A stretch of 58,994 bases of DNA from Hallerella porci (GCF_003148885.1 NZ_QGHD01000013.1:1-58994); one strand, 5' to 3'; shown: positions 1 to 7,948, numbered from the stretch's first letter. The notes: generated by a model from the sequence alone, not told the origin. Numbers and translations: made by a program.

Positions 1-611
1 AGTCCTCGAAAAATGTTACGAGAAGGGTGCGTCCGATGCCAGGGTCCGTCGAGACGACATCATCGAGTTCAGGAAACGGCTGAAGAACGGGAAGGTACTA
101 GTTCACAAGTCGAGGCTGGTCGAGTACGTGGATCCGCATACCCGCAAGCGCTGGCAGCTGCTTACGAACAACATGGAACTGAAAGACTCCGAAGTCGTCG
201 AGATTTACAGGCGCAGATGGCAGATCGAGTCGCTCTACAAGCAGCTGAAGCAGAATTTCCCCCTGCACTTCTTTTACGGCGAAAGCGCCAACGCGATCGA
301 GACGCAAATCTGGGTCGTGATGATTGCGAACTTGTTGGTAAAACTGGTCAAGGCGCAAGTGAATCGCATGTGGAGCTTTTCGAATCTAGTCTCGCTACTC
401 CGTCACGCGCTTGGATACTACTACGACCTTGTTCCGTTCCTCGAAAATCCAGAACGGGTTGCTGCAAGCTCTTTTGTCGGGGGCCGTTCACCACCCGGCC
501 AGCTCCAGCTAAATCTTGTCTAGGGGACCCGCAAAACGCAAAGGCACCGCTTTCTGTCGAAATCGGCGCGTATTCAGCATATTGTGCTTATGTTGGAACT
601 TTTACCGGACA
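1..611 (+). mobile_element. IS4-family insertion sequence, right-hand part
   Basis: The window opens inside this element. It holds the end of a transposase gene, then 88 bp of non-coding DNA ending in ...TTTTACCGGACA at 611. The reverse complement of that end (TGTCCGGTAAAA) matches the TGTCCGGAGAAAA that starts the element at 58672, so I place the terminal inverted repeat, and the element's end, at about 611. The other end and any target duplication lie outside the window. Confidence 0.75.
2..523 (+). CDS. IS4-family transposase, C-terminal fragment
   Basis: The reading frame is open from the first bases of the window, so the gene starts upstream; 173 residues are visible. The stretch YRRRWQIESLYKQLKQNF is the C-terminal signature of IS4-type DDE transposases, including the catalytic Glu of the Y-(2)-R-(3)-E-(6)-K motif. 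After it comes an Ala/Asn/Leu-rich helical tail (ANAIETQIWVVMIANLL) that also occurs, with changes, in the transposase at the other window edge. The 3' end is intact up to the stop. The two copies are clearly related but not identical, so they are different members of one family. Confidence 0.85.
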   Translation, partial: VLEKCYEKGASDARVRRDDIIEFRKRLKNGKVLVHKSRLVEYVDPHTRKRWQLLTNNMELKDSEVVEIYRRRWQIESLYKQLKQNFPLHFFYGESANAIETQIWVVMIANLLVKLVKAQVNRMWSFSNLVSLLRHALGYYYDLVPFLENPERVAASSFVGGRSPPGQLQLNLV

Positions 612-683
612 GCAATAATAACTTTTTTAACATAAAATTTGGCTCTGTTCAATTGTTGCGAAAATTTCTAAGTTGCGCAGCAA

Positions 684-1415
684 ATGAAACAAAAAATTAT
701 TGGGTTTTGTTGGCAACATTTGTTGCTCATTATTTCGTTATGGATAATGACTTTTGGCGTTGCCGTATGCGTGCGTTCGATGCTTGGATGTAGCACGATT
801 AGCGTTCTTCCGTATGTGTTTGAAAATGCTGGAGTTAAAGGACTTGTGCCCGCTTTTACGATTGGGCAATATACGTACGCAATGAACGGCATTTTTGTTT
901 TACTCCAATTTTTAATTCTTCGAAAACAATTTGATTGGGTGCAACTTTTTCAACTCGTGATCGGATTTTTATTCGGCTATTTGCTCGATGTTAATATGGC
1001 GATTACATCTTGGATTTTACCGACTGCAATTTGGCAAAAAGTCATTGCGCAAATTTTAGGTTGCACCATTTTAGGAACTGGTATTGCGCTCGAAGTGCGC
1101 TGCGGAAGTGTGACGATGCCTGGCGAAGGTTTGCCCGTTGCATTAAGTCGCGTTCTCAAAAAAGAATTTCCGAAAATTAAAATTTGCGTTGATACAACTC
1201 TTGTCGTTTTAAGCGTTATCGCAAGTTTCATTTTCTTTCACGCTTGGCAATGGCACATCGTTGGCATCGGCACTTTGTTTGCAATGTTCTATGTCGGAAT
1301 CGTCGTCAAATTTGTGAGTAAACATTTGCGTTGGTTTGACTGCGTACTTGCTTACCGCCCAGGATTTCGGCGTTATATTTTTGGCCTTGCGAAGTTAATT
1401 TATCGCAAGAAATAA
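684..1415 (+). CDS. YczE/YitT-like integral membrane protein
   Basis: A 243-residue protein with about five hydrophobic helices (roughly residues 10-30, 50-72, 80-100, 118-140, 165-215) and a basic C-terminal tail (LAKLIYRKK). The N-terminal pattern with GVAVCVRSMLGCSTISVLPYV and the later 'GTGIALEV..GSVTMPGEGLPVALSR' are typical of the YczE/YitT (DUF6198) family of inner-membrane proteins, whose function is not settled. It begins only 72 bp after the IS end, and I see no clear ribosome site before the ATG, so the IS may supply or have replaced its promoter. A transporter role is possible but unproven. Confidence 0.6.
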   Translation: MKQKIIGFCWQHLLLIISLWIMTFGVAVCVRSMLGCSTISVLPYVFENAGVKGLVPAFTIGQYTYAMNGIFVLLQFLILRKQFDWVQLFQLVIGFLFGYLLDVNMAITSWILPTAIWQKVIAQILGCTILGTGIALEVRCGSVTMPGEGLPVALSRVLKKEFPKIKICVDTTLVVLSVIASFIFFHAWQWHIVGIGTLFAMFYVGIVVKFVSKHLRWFDCVLAYRPGFRRYIFGLAKLIYRKK

Positions 1416-1449
1416 TGGCGAATCATTTTTTAATAATTAGAAGATTGAA

Positions 1450-1484
1450 TAGATAAATTTCTTTGTCAAAAATTTATCTATTTT
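1450..1484. terminator. AT-rich perfect hairpin, probable terminator
   Basis: A perfect 13-bp inverted repeat (AATAGATAAATTT, 1450-1462, with its complement 1472-1484) around a 9-nt loop, followed by TTAAAA. It sits between the membrane protein and the LRR gene. The stem has almost no G-C pairs, so termination strength is uncertain. Confidence 0.45.
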
Positions 1485-1513
1485 AAAATCAATTCAACTT
1501 CAATTTTTTTGCT

Positions 1514-2935
1514 ATGACTCAATTCGATGATTTTCAAATAATTCCGGAAAAGCTTATGTTTTCGGTGCCGAGCGATAGGTATTGCGGAAAGGATTTTAAA
1601 AAAATTAAAATTCGTGATATGGTGGAAATTATTCGAGCATTTGCATTTGAAAATTGCAAAAATTTAGAAAGTGTTTTCTTGCCGGATTCGGTGCGAGAAA
1701 TTGCAGCGTATGCTTTTAAAAATTGCGAAAAATTACGCGAAATTCATATTCCGAAAACGGTGACAAAAATTGAAGAAGGCGCGTTTCAAGGAACCGCTTG
1801 GATAAAAAATTTACAGGAAGATTTTGTTATTGTCGGCGATGGCATTTTATTTTTGTATCAAGGAAAAGAAACGGAAGTGGTGATTCCTAGCACGGTGAAC
1901 ACTGTGGCAAGCGAAGCATTTCAAGCAAATGAAAAAATCACTTCTGTCGTCATTCCCGATTCTGTCAGCGAAATTGATTCGCACGCTTTTAAAAATTGTA
2001 AAAATTTAACGCAAGTTACTTTGCCAAAAAATCTTTCGCAGATTCAAGATGGTGTATTTGACGGCTGCGAAAAATTAACCGCGATTTCGCTTCCCGAAAG
2101 TATTCATTGCATTAAAAATTCTGCGTTTGCATCATGCAAAAATTTGAAAGAAATTTGTTTTCCTAAAAATTTAGAATCCATCGGCTTTATGGGATTTATG
2201 CATTGCGAAAATTTGCAAAAAGTTCAATTTCCCGAATCGTTAAAAGAAATTCAAGTTTATACTTTTGCATTTTGCGGAAAACTTTCTGAAATTGAATTTT
2301 CCAATTCGATTCAATCAATTGATGATGATGCTTTTTTGGAATGCGGAATTGAGCATTTGACTTTGCCCGATTCTTTGGAAAAATTGGGAGACGAAGCTTT
2401 TAAAAAATGCAAGCATTTAAAATCGGCAAAACTCTCGGAATCCTTAAAGATAATTGAATGCAGTACTTTTGAAGATTGCAAAAATTTATCGGAAATTCAA
2501 TTCCCGAAAGAACTTCAAAATATTGAGCTCAACGCATTTAAAAATACAAAATGGTTAAATTCTTTTCCCGATGATTTTGTGAGAACCGATAACGGATTTT
2601 TGGTGAAATATCAAGGGCATGATAAAATCGTTAACATTCCCGATTCCGTAAAAATGATCGGAACCAAAGCGTTTTTAAATTGCAAAGAAATGGAAGTGGT
2701 CAATTTATCGGATTCGGTAAAATGGATGGACGATAGCGCTTTTATGAGCTGCCCGAATTTACGACAAATTAAAATTCCGAATGCATTAGAATTTTTCTCC
2801 ACTGAAATGTTTTGCGGTTGTCGTCGCTTATCGGAATTTTTTGCCACGATTAAAAATTATCATTATCATGTTTTTTTCAAATCCCAAAGAATTTACTCTT
2901 ATTTGGAAAATGTTTTTCACAAAGGATTTTTCTAA
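1514..2935 (+). CDS. BspA-type leucine-rich repeat protein, frame-disrupted
   Basis: A protein built of about 17 LRR_5 (BspA-like) repeats of 22-24 residues with the core I-P-(D/K)-S-V-x-x-I-x-x-x-A-F-x-x-C-x-x-L, each repeat ending in a 'FKNCKNL'-like turn. Two 'interrupter' units (IKNLQEDFVIVGDG and LNSFPDDFVRTDNG) repeat at about residues 97 and 340. No signal peptide is visible, so it is probably cytoplasmic or an effector-like protein; LRR_5 proteins usually bind other proteins. The frame ends in a short nonsense-looking tail (SQRIYSYLENVFHKGFF) just after a run of seven T at 2871-2877. The natural continuation is in the next frame (2868-3227), so this is the 5' part of a broken gene. 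No Shine-Dalgarno is visible before 1514. Confidence 0.75.
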   Translation: MTQFDDFQIIPEKLMFSVPSDRYCGKDFKKIKIRDMVEIIRAFAFENCKNLESVFLPDSVREIAAYAFKNCEKLREIHIPKTVTKIEEGAFQGTAWIKNLQEDFVIVGDGILFLYQGKETEVVIPSTVNTVASEAFQANEKITSVVIPDSVSEIDSHAFKNCKNLTQVTLPKNLSQIQDGVFDGCEKLTAISLPESIHCIKNSAFASCKNLKEICFPKNLESIGFMGFMHCENLQKVQFPESLKEIQVYTFAFCGKLSEIEFSNSIQSIDDDAFLECGIEHLTLPDSLEKLGDEAFKKCKHLKSAKLSESLKIIECSTFEDCKNLSEIQFPKELQNIELNAFKNTKWLNSFPDDFVRTDNGFLVKYQGHDKIVNIPDSVKMIGTKAFLNCKEMEVVNLSDSVKWMDDSAFMSCPNLRQIKIPNALEFFSTEMFCGCRRLSEFFATIKNYHYHVFFKSQRIYSYLENVFHKGFF

Positions 2936-3227
2936 ACGAATTCGTGTAGAACAAAAATATCCGCTACTCGTTTCGTATTTTGTGCAAAGTCAAGATGAAA
3001 ACGCCAAAGATTATATTCTTTCAAATCTTTCTTTGGTTTTCAAACTTTTAATTCAACAAGAAAACGCAAAATTACTTTCCGCATTTTTAAACAGCGGAAT
3101 TTCCATCACCAAAAATGTGAAACAGAAATTGCTCCGCGAATCTCTTCAATCGCAAAATCTTGAAATCCGCGCCATCGTCATGGAATACGAAAATTCGCAC
3201 GCCGAAAATCAAGAATATAAATTGTGA
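2868..3227 (+). pseudogene. C-terminal part of the LRR protein, shifted frame
   Basis: About 120 residues (MFFSNPKEFTLIWKMFFTKD...) in the +1 frame relative to the upstream LRR frame. It reads as a helical, ankyrin-like tail: repeated 'LLIQQENAKLLSAFLNSG' and 'LLRESLQSQNLEIRAIVMEYEN'. Tails of this kind follow LRR_5 blocks in related proteins (family knowledge, from memory). There is no ribosome site of its own. Removing one T from the T7 run at 2871-2877 would join both frames without a gap. It is either a true pseudogene, a phase-variable gene or a sequencing error in a homopolymer. Confidence 0.6.
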
Positions 3228-3252
3228 TGGCGGAGAGGATTTTTTTAATCTG

Positions 3253-3275
3253 TTCTGAATTTTAAAAATTCAGAA
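3253..3275. terminator. Hairpin after the LRR gene
   Basis: A perfect 10-bp inverted repeat (TTCTGAATTT / AAATTCAGAA) with a 3-nt loop, 26 bp after the LRR stop codon. Few G-C pairs and only a short T run follow, so it is a weak candidate terminator. Confidence 0.4.
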
Positions 3276-3357
3276 TTTGAGACAAAAACAGTTGACGAAG
3301 CGTTTTTTTTCTTATTTTCTTTGATATGAAAAAATGTAGTATAAAGAGATTTTCCGT

Positions 3358-4077
3358 ATGAAAAACGTTTTATGTTTTTTTCTTGCATTTTTCTTTTTTG
3401 CTTGTTCGGATCACGAGGGCTCTTATAATCCATTTAGTGAAAGTAAGCCGTATTCATTAGAAATTACACGGACGCGCTCTTATTATCAAGCGGCAAAAAT
3501 TGTGCGGCGTATTCGTAAAATGGGTGCAGAAGCATTTATTATCAATCGTCATGAAAAAAATGGGGAGTGGTATAGCGTTCTTTCGGGCGCGTTGAAGGAT
3601 TCATCGGCATTAAATGAGTACAAGTCAAAATTAGATAGTGTTTATCATTTTCCCAAAATGAAAGTCGTAGACTATTCAAAATTGGATAGCGCAACGCGCG
3701 TGCCTATAGAACGTCCGGATTCTATCAAGCAAGGACATCGTATTGCAGCAAATAAGCCTGCTGTTCCCGAAGAAGTTTATGATGGTATTCAAAAATTCCC
3801 GACGAGCGATATGTTTGATTCTAAACGTACGGGAATTGTGATGCTTAATAATCGTGCCATCAAAGAAGTAAAAAAAGATGTTTTTGATTTGCCTCGGGGT
3901 ATTTCGCTTTACACTTTGAGCAAATATGGAACTTCATTTTATTCAGTTATTTTCCGCGATAATATTTTCGGGGATAATGTAACCCTTCAAGCATTAAAGA
4001 GAAATGATTCTCGCCCGCATATTGTAGAAGCGAGCATCGTTCCGATTTCAAAAACGGAAAACGGATACGACTATTGA
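3358..4077 (+). CDS. SPOR-like lipoprotein, 5' part of a likely frameshifted gene
   Basis: The 239-residue product starts with a lipoprotein signal (MKNVLCFFLAFFFFAC, lipobox FFAC, modified Cys16). Residues about 31-88 (YSLEITRTRSYYQAAKIVRRIRKMGAEAFI...WYSVLSGALKDSSALNEYKSKL) have the SPOR-domain layout that binds denuded peptidoglycan. A LysM-like or basic region (RGISLYTLSKYG) follows near residue 180. The frame ends at GYDY, while the frame beside it continues DTTIEKLADMILKTGNYKIE without a break. A net loss of 2 nt (or gain of 1) near 4070 explains this. The two halves are best read as one gene of about 490 residues. An alternative is two coupled genes. Confidence 0.6.
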   Translation: MKNVLCFFLAFFFFACSDHEGSYNPFSESKPYSLEITRTRSYYQAAKIVRRIRKMGAEAFIINRHEKNGEWYSVLSGALKDSSALNEYKSKLDSVYHFPKMKVVDYSKLDSATRVPIERPDSIKQGHRIAANKPAVPEEVYDGIQKFPTSDMFDSKRTGIVMLNNRAIKEVKKDVFDLPRGISLYTLSKYGTSFYSVIFRDNIFGDNVTLQALKRNDSRPHIVEASIVPISKTENGYDY

Positions 4078-4090
4078 AAAACTTGCTGAT

Positions 4091-4828
4091 ATGATTTTAA
4101 AAACGGGTAATTATAAAATTGAAAAGAAAGAACCGGTTTCTGTAAAAGCTTATACAAAATTGAATGGATTAAAAGTTACCATCGGCCCTGTGAAAAAAGT
4201 AAAAGAACGCTCTTATTATCTTTTGACCGATGAAGGGCACGAATACATTTACATTGCACAAAGCACGCAAAAAAGTGATGCGGAAATGTTTGAATTTTTA
4301 TCGGAAATAGGAAAAGATGCTGGTCTTGTAGAATATGATGAATTTTACAATTCATTTTACACCATTGCGGATGATTCCGAAGATTTATTTTTAGGCTTTA
4401 CTTGTGAAAAACTTGACTGGCGTTATGCCGAAAGCAAAGGGAATCAACTTTGGGCAAGGAAAATGGTCGGCTATTGGAATGCGAACCTTTATTTTTACAG
4501 CAATTCTTACGGAGCATGGGGCTATGGACTTTTTGATTTGCTCACTAATCGCAATATGAAAAATATCTATGGAAATTTATATGGTGCGTATAAAGAAAAA
4601 GAAAATGCTCGTGTAATTTATGGCGTTAAAGGCCGCGCTGTTTATTCTCTTTGGGGGTTGAGCGAAATCAATTTGGGAATTGGCCGTTTTGTGGTTGCAT
4701 TAAACCCGATTTCAGGAAGATTTTCGGAAAGAAATTTAATTACGCGGGCTGAAAAATTGCAACTGTTAAATCGCGGTGGTTACGCAAAAAAAATTAAAAA
4801 GAATCCGGAAAAAAATGAGGGAAACTGA
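4091..4828 (+). CDS. 3' part of the SPOR-like lipoprotein gene
   Basis: This 245-residue frame has no signal peptide and no ribosome site before its first ATG at 4091. The same frame is open upstream of that ATG and overlaps the end of the previous gene, which supports a frameshift rather than two genes. I recognise no known catalytic domain. Visible features are an N-terminal strand-rich part (VKAYTKLNGLKVTIGPVKKVKERSYYLL, perhaps a second SPOR-like fold) and an aromatic-rich middle (YWNANLYFYSNSYGAWGYGLFDLL). Its stop codon overlaps the start of the next gene by one base (TGATG), so the two are translationally coupled. Confidence 0.5.
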   Translation: MILKTGNYKIEKKEPVSVKAYTKLNGLKVTIGPVKKVKERSYYLLTDEGHEYIYIAQSTQKSDAEMFEFLSEIGKDAGLVEYDEFYNSFYTIADDSEDLFLGFTCEKLDWRYAESKGNQLWARKMVGYWNANLYFYSNSYGAWGYGLFDLLTNRNMKNIYGNLYGAYKEKENARVIYGVKGRAVYSLWGLSEINLGIGRFVVALNPISGRFSERNLITRAEKLQLLNRGGYAKKIKKNPEKNEGN

Positions 4829-5427
4829 TGAAAAAACTGATCATTTTATTTGCGCTAATTTTGAGTGCAGTAAGTTTTGCAGCACCACCTTCAAATATAC
4901 AAGCGGTTGACTTGGGGCTACCCAGCGGCACCAAGTGGGCGAACATGAATGTGGGCGCGAAAAAGCCTGCAGATTATGGCGATTACTTTGCGTGGGGCGA
5001 GGTAAAGCCAAAAAAGACATACACAGAAGACAACTGCCAGACTTGTGGTCGTGAGCTTGACGATATTGCAGGTAATGCAAAATACGATGCTGCAACTGCC
5101 AACTGGGGCGGCAAGTGGAAAATGCCGACGATAGCTCAAATGAGGGAATTGAAAGATAAATGCACATGGGTGTTGATAAAGCTAAAAAATAGCAAGGGAG
5201 TGCTTGTTAAGGTAACTGGGCCGAATGAAAATTCAATTTTCCTCCCAGCGGCGGGGGACCGTGACGATTCTGATTTGTGGGGCGCAGGGAGTTTCGGCTT
5301 CTACTGGAGTTCTACTCCGTACGAGAACTTCAGCGACGGCGCTTACGACTTGGACTTCGGTTCGGATGGCCAGCACGTGAGCCGCCGCCGCTACAACGGG
5401 CTATCTGTTCGCCCCGTCTTAGAATAA
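4828..5427 (+). CDS. Secreted paralogous-domain (FISUMP/DUF1566-like) protein
   Basis: The 199-residue protein has a clear Sec signal peptide (MKKLIILFALILSAVSFAA). Its single domain begins AVDLGLPSGTKWANMNVGA, contains 'WGGKWKMPTIAQMRELKDKCTW', and ends 'YWSSTPYENFSDGAYDLDF...YNGLSVRPV'. This start-to-end pattern is that of the C-type-lectin-like/FGE-like paralogous domain multiplied in Fibrobacter and Bacteroidota; its ligand is not known. Start choice is supported by GAGGG 8 nt upstream and the 1-bp overlap with the preceding stop. The body (about 4910-5420) is visibly richer in G+C than its AT-rich neighbours, suggesting recent copying or transfer from a paralogue. Confidence 0.75.
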   Translation: MKKLIILFALILSAVSFAAPPSNIQAVDLGLPSGTKWANMNVGAKKPADYGDYFAWGEVKPKKTYTEDNCQTCGRELDDIAGNAKYDAATANWGGKWKMPTIAQMRELKDKCTWVLIKLKNSKGVLVKVTGPNENSIFLPAAGDRDDSDLWGAGSFGFYWSSTPYENFSDGAYDLDFGSDGQHVSRRRYNGLSVRPVLE

Positions 5428-5451
5428 AAGCGTAGCGCATTCGATTTATTT

Positions 5452-5475
5452 GTCGCGGGCTTGCAGGCTCGCGAC
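5452..5475. terminator. GC-rich hairpin after the paralogous-domain gene
   Basis: GTCGCGGGC (5452-5460) pairs with GCTCGCGAC (5467-5475) over a 6-nt loop, with one G-U pair. No T tract follows, so it may be an mRNA 3'-end stabiliser or the scar of an element rather than an intrinsic terminator. Confidence 0.4.
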
Positions 5476-5523
5476 CGCAAGAAACGAGGGATCAAATCAA
5501 ATGAGTGGGAGTGCGGACATTTT

Positions 5524-5643
5524 TTAAACTGCAAGGTTCAAGTTTTTTCTGTATTCGATTGGACTGAGTCCGTTGAGGGGGAATTTGCATCGGTCGTTTC
5601 GATACCAATTTAGATAATGGTCAGCGATTTGAATCCGTTCAGG
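5524..5643 (-). pseudogene. IS3-family transposase relic (C-terminal end)
   Basis: On the minus strand about 40 residues read ERIQIADHYLNWYRNDRC then KFPLNGLSPIEYRKN, ending in a stop at 5524-5526. The 'NWYRNDR...LNGLSPIEYR' block is the well-known end of IS3-family integrase-type transposases (OrfB), which read YN..R....L.GLSP.EYR. Upstream of it the frame hits a stop (TAG), so only the last roughly 120 bp remain. Confidence 0.75.
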
Positions 5644-6259
5644 CTACTGATAATTTTAAATCTTGACGATTTCAAAAAAATACTTATATCGATTGTCGTA
5701 ATCAATTGGATTACTGCCCGAAGCTTTGACCTTGTCTGTCCTACTAGCTTCATAAGAAATGCGCCCCTGTGTGTATGAGTGTTCACCGTGTGGGTTGTAG
5801 ACTTGATCCGCGCATTTCAAGATTCCACGCAACGAATATGCTGTTAAAACAATTGATGATGATGGACAAATAAACCTTCCCTGCGCCGATTTGAAATTTC
5901 GTAATGTCCGCAAGCCAAATTATGTTCGGTTTGGGGCGCGTGGAAATTGCAGTTTACGAGATTTTTAACGGCCGGCGTAATCGTTTTCATATCACTATGT
6001 TCACTAAAACTTTAGTAAGAGCAATTTAATGAAATTTGGGCGTCAGTTGAGCTTCAGCGCAGCAAACAACTTTTCGATTTTTTTCTGATAAAGTTTTAAC
6101 TGTGAGCTTCCAGCGCAACAATCCGCCGAAATTAAATGTTGAACCAACTGTGCAAAGACATAAGGGCTCAAACGATTTTAGAATGATTTTAATGGGACGC
6201 TAGTGATTCAAAATATAGAGTATGTTTTATGAAATTCTCAAATTTTGTCACAGAAAATT
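5644..6259. other. Gene-poor stretch with decayed mobile-element debris
   Basis: I see no convincing intact gene here. On the minus strand, 5656-5913 is open for 85 codons (contains DQVYNPHGEHSYTQGRISYEA) but has no ribosome site and matches nothing I know; it may be a fragment of a lost gene. Also on the minus strand, 6043-6177 reads NRLSPYVFAQLVQHLISADC and ends QKKIEKLFAALKLN. The 'YVFAQLVQHL' part resembles the N-terminal DUF4372 region of IS4-family transposases, so this is probably another transposase relic. On the plus strand at about 5940-6030 a short stretch (VEIAVYEIFNGRRN) may be a third relic, but that is weak. Confidence 0.4.
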
Positions 6260-6676
6260 TTATGAATCATCGCTTGAATCATTTGAACAATCAGCTCCAT
6301 TCGGAGCAAATTCCCCAGAAGAAATTACATCATAAGGAGCCAGCGCAAGGCTAGATATAAAAGATGGAACTATATTTATTACACCTATATTTCTAATAAT
6401 ATAAAAATAATCAATATCACAAATTCCTAAAAAAGTAGGTATTACCGCTAAAATAATAGATGAAATCAGCACCAATACTTGGAAACCATAAATAGTTGCT
6501 TTTGAAATGCAAAGTATTGACAATAAAACGCTAACTGAATAAAATGGAAGTAAAAGGAAAAATAATACAACGCAATCAGTCGTAAACAACGGGACAAGCA
6601 ACGCTCCGTAAAATAAAACTGTCAAAAGACAAAAAACAAAACTATCTAAAATTTTTAATTTATAATTCGTTTTCAT
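6260..6676 (-). CDS. Small four-helix membrane protein, unknown function
   Basis: 138 residues when started at the ATG at 6676, which has GGAGG 5 nt upstream; an upstream in-frame codon lacks this. Four hydrophobic segments (about residues 9-30, 36-58, 65-85 and 95-112) are followed by an acidic, Asn/Ser-rich cytoplasmic or periplasmic tail (APNGADCSNDSSDDS). I do not recognise the family. It stands alone, divergent from the thioredoxin-like gene. Confidence 0.55.
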   Translation of the reverse strand: MKTNYKLKILDSFVFCLLTVLFYGALLVPLFTTDCVVLFFLLLPFYSVSVLLSILCISKATIYGFQVLVLISSIILAVIPTFLGICDIDYFYIIRNIGVINIVPSFISSLALAPYDVISSGEFAPNGADCSNDSSDDS

Positions 6677-6773
6677 AAAACCTCCGCTCAAAGAATTAAA
6701 ATAGAAAATATTTTCTCAACGAGTTTCATCTATAATCTAAAATTTTGCACGCGACTTTGATTTGTGCTTTTTG

Positions 6774-6798
6774 TATATTTGCAAAAAAATTGAGGTGA
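6774..6798 (+). promoter_or_regulatory. -10 box and ribosome site for the thioredoxin-like gene
   Basis: TATATT at 6774-6779 followed by TTGAGGTG at 6790-6797, a good Shine-Dalgarno 4 nt before the ATG at 6802. This is an example of the 'normal leader' layout in this genome, against the SD-less, 6-8 nt layout seen elsewhere. Confidence 0.45.
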
Positions 6799-6801
6799 AA
6801 A

Positions 6802-7569
6802 ATGAAGTTAAAATTTTTCGTTGCATTTTACGCAATTTTATTTTGTGCTTTTACAAGCGCTTTTGCGGAAGAGGAAATTCGAATTGTAAAAATCAACGAT
6901 TCTAATTTTGAAGCAGAAATTATGAATTCAAAGCAACCGATTATTTTGGAATTTTCTTCGACAAGTTGCCCGCCTTGTTTGATTATGATTCCCACTTTAA
7001 TCAGCATTGCAAAAAATTATGAAGATATTAAAGTGGCGTCTGTTGGAATTGATGATCCGGGAATTGAAAAGGTAAAAAATACTTTTAATATTACAGCATT
7101 CCCCACATTTTTTTTCATTAAAGACGGCAAAATAATTGGAAGAAAAATTGGAGCAATAAAAGAAAATGAAATGTTGGCTGCTTTAGGTTACTCTCCAAAA
7201 GTAACTAAGGCGCAAAAAAAGCCTAAGAAATCAAAAAATCAAAAATCTAATTTGGTGTGCTCAATAGATGGACAATTTAATGGCCTTAAAAATCATGTTA
7301 CGATTTCGTTTGAATTTAAAAATGGCGAAATTAAAAATGTTGATTTGGTGACAGATGTGATTATCCCGCCTGCTTTAGAAGAACATCGCGAAGCCATTAA
7401 GCAAAGATTTATTGAAAGCGGTAAAAGCGAAGTCACGGAAACGATGACGGGCTTTAGATTGCACACTGCAAATGATAGCCCATTTATCAAAGCGATGGAT
7501 ATGAAACGTACTTCCACTTATGGAGAAATGAAAGCTGGCCTTGAATTGCAAGGCTTCAGTTGTAAATAA
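6802..7569 (+). CDS. Secreted thioredoxin-like protein with an extra C-terminal domain
   Basis: 255 residues. Signal peptide residues 1-22 (MKLKFFVAFYAILFC...AFA). A thioredoxin fold at about 25-135 shows the active-site pair Cys56-Pro-Pro-Cys59 (SSTSCPPC) and the cis-Pro loop AFPTFFFIKDGKIIGRKIGA. A Lys-rich linker (KAQKKPKKSKNQKS) leads to a domain of about 110 residues (LVCSIDGQFNGLKNHVTISF...) that I do not recognise. It has Cys at both ends (SNLVCS and the C-terminal GFSCK), possibly a disulfide. Likely a periplasmic or surface thiol oxidoreductase. CPPC is less common than CGPC or CPYC, and suggests a specialised redox role. Confidence 0.7.
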   Translation: MKLKFFVAFYAILFCAFTSAFAEEEIRIVKINDSNFEAEIMNSKQPIILEFSSTSCPPCLIMIPTLISIAKNYEDIKVASVGIDDPGIEKVKNTFNITAFPTFFFIKDGKIIGRKIGAIKENEMLAALGYSPKVTKAQKKPKKSKNQKSNLVCSIDGQFNGLKNHVTISFEFKNGEIKNVDLVTDVIIPPALEEHREAIKQRFIESGKSEVTETMTGFRLHTANDSPFIKAMDMKRTSTYGEMKAGLELQGFSCK

Positions 7570-7597
7570 ATTTTTCTTGTTTGGAAAAATTTGAAAT

Positions 7598-7948
7598 TTA
7601 ATTTTGGTCTGCAGAATTTAAAGTCGGTGCATCAGCCGTTGATTTGAATTCTGCAGCTTTTTCTTTTAATGCACTTGCCGTTGATTCGATGACTTCGCCA
7701 GTTTTCGTTTTGGCTGCGGTTAAAAGTTCATCGGCGACTTTGCCCGCAGCCACTTCGACGTCGTGTTTAGATTCTTCGCTGACTGCGTTGGAAATTTCGT
7801 CGGCGACTTTTCCGACGGCGATTTCCGCTTGATTTTTCGTTTCTTCGCTTACGGCATCGCATGCGTTGAATGTAAAAGCAGAGAGAATTCCGAGCGAAAT
7901 GAGAATCGCTTTTCTCCCTAAAAATTTATTGTTATGAATTTTCATCAT
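7598..7948 (-). CDS. Small repeat-containing lipoprotein
   Basis: 116 residues. A lipoprotein signal ends at FTFNAC (Cys about residue 30). The mature part is an internal repeat, AVSEETKNQAEIAVGKVADE then AVSEESKHDVEVAAGKVADE, followed by an Ala/Lys/Glu-rich amphipathic helix. This is the look of small coiled-coil envelope lipoproteins of the Lpp/YtxH type. No Shine-Dalgarno precedes the ATG. Instead a consensus promoter ends 6 nt before it, which points to a leaderless message. Unknown function; envelope structure or stress is a guess. Confidence 0.6.
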   Translation of the reverse strand: MMKIHNNKFLGRKAILISLGILSAFTFNACDAVSEETKNQAEIAVGKVADEISNAVSEESKHDVEVAAGKVADELLTAAKTKTGEVIESTASALKEKAAEFKSTADAPTLNSADQN

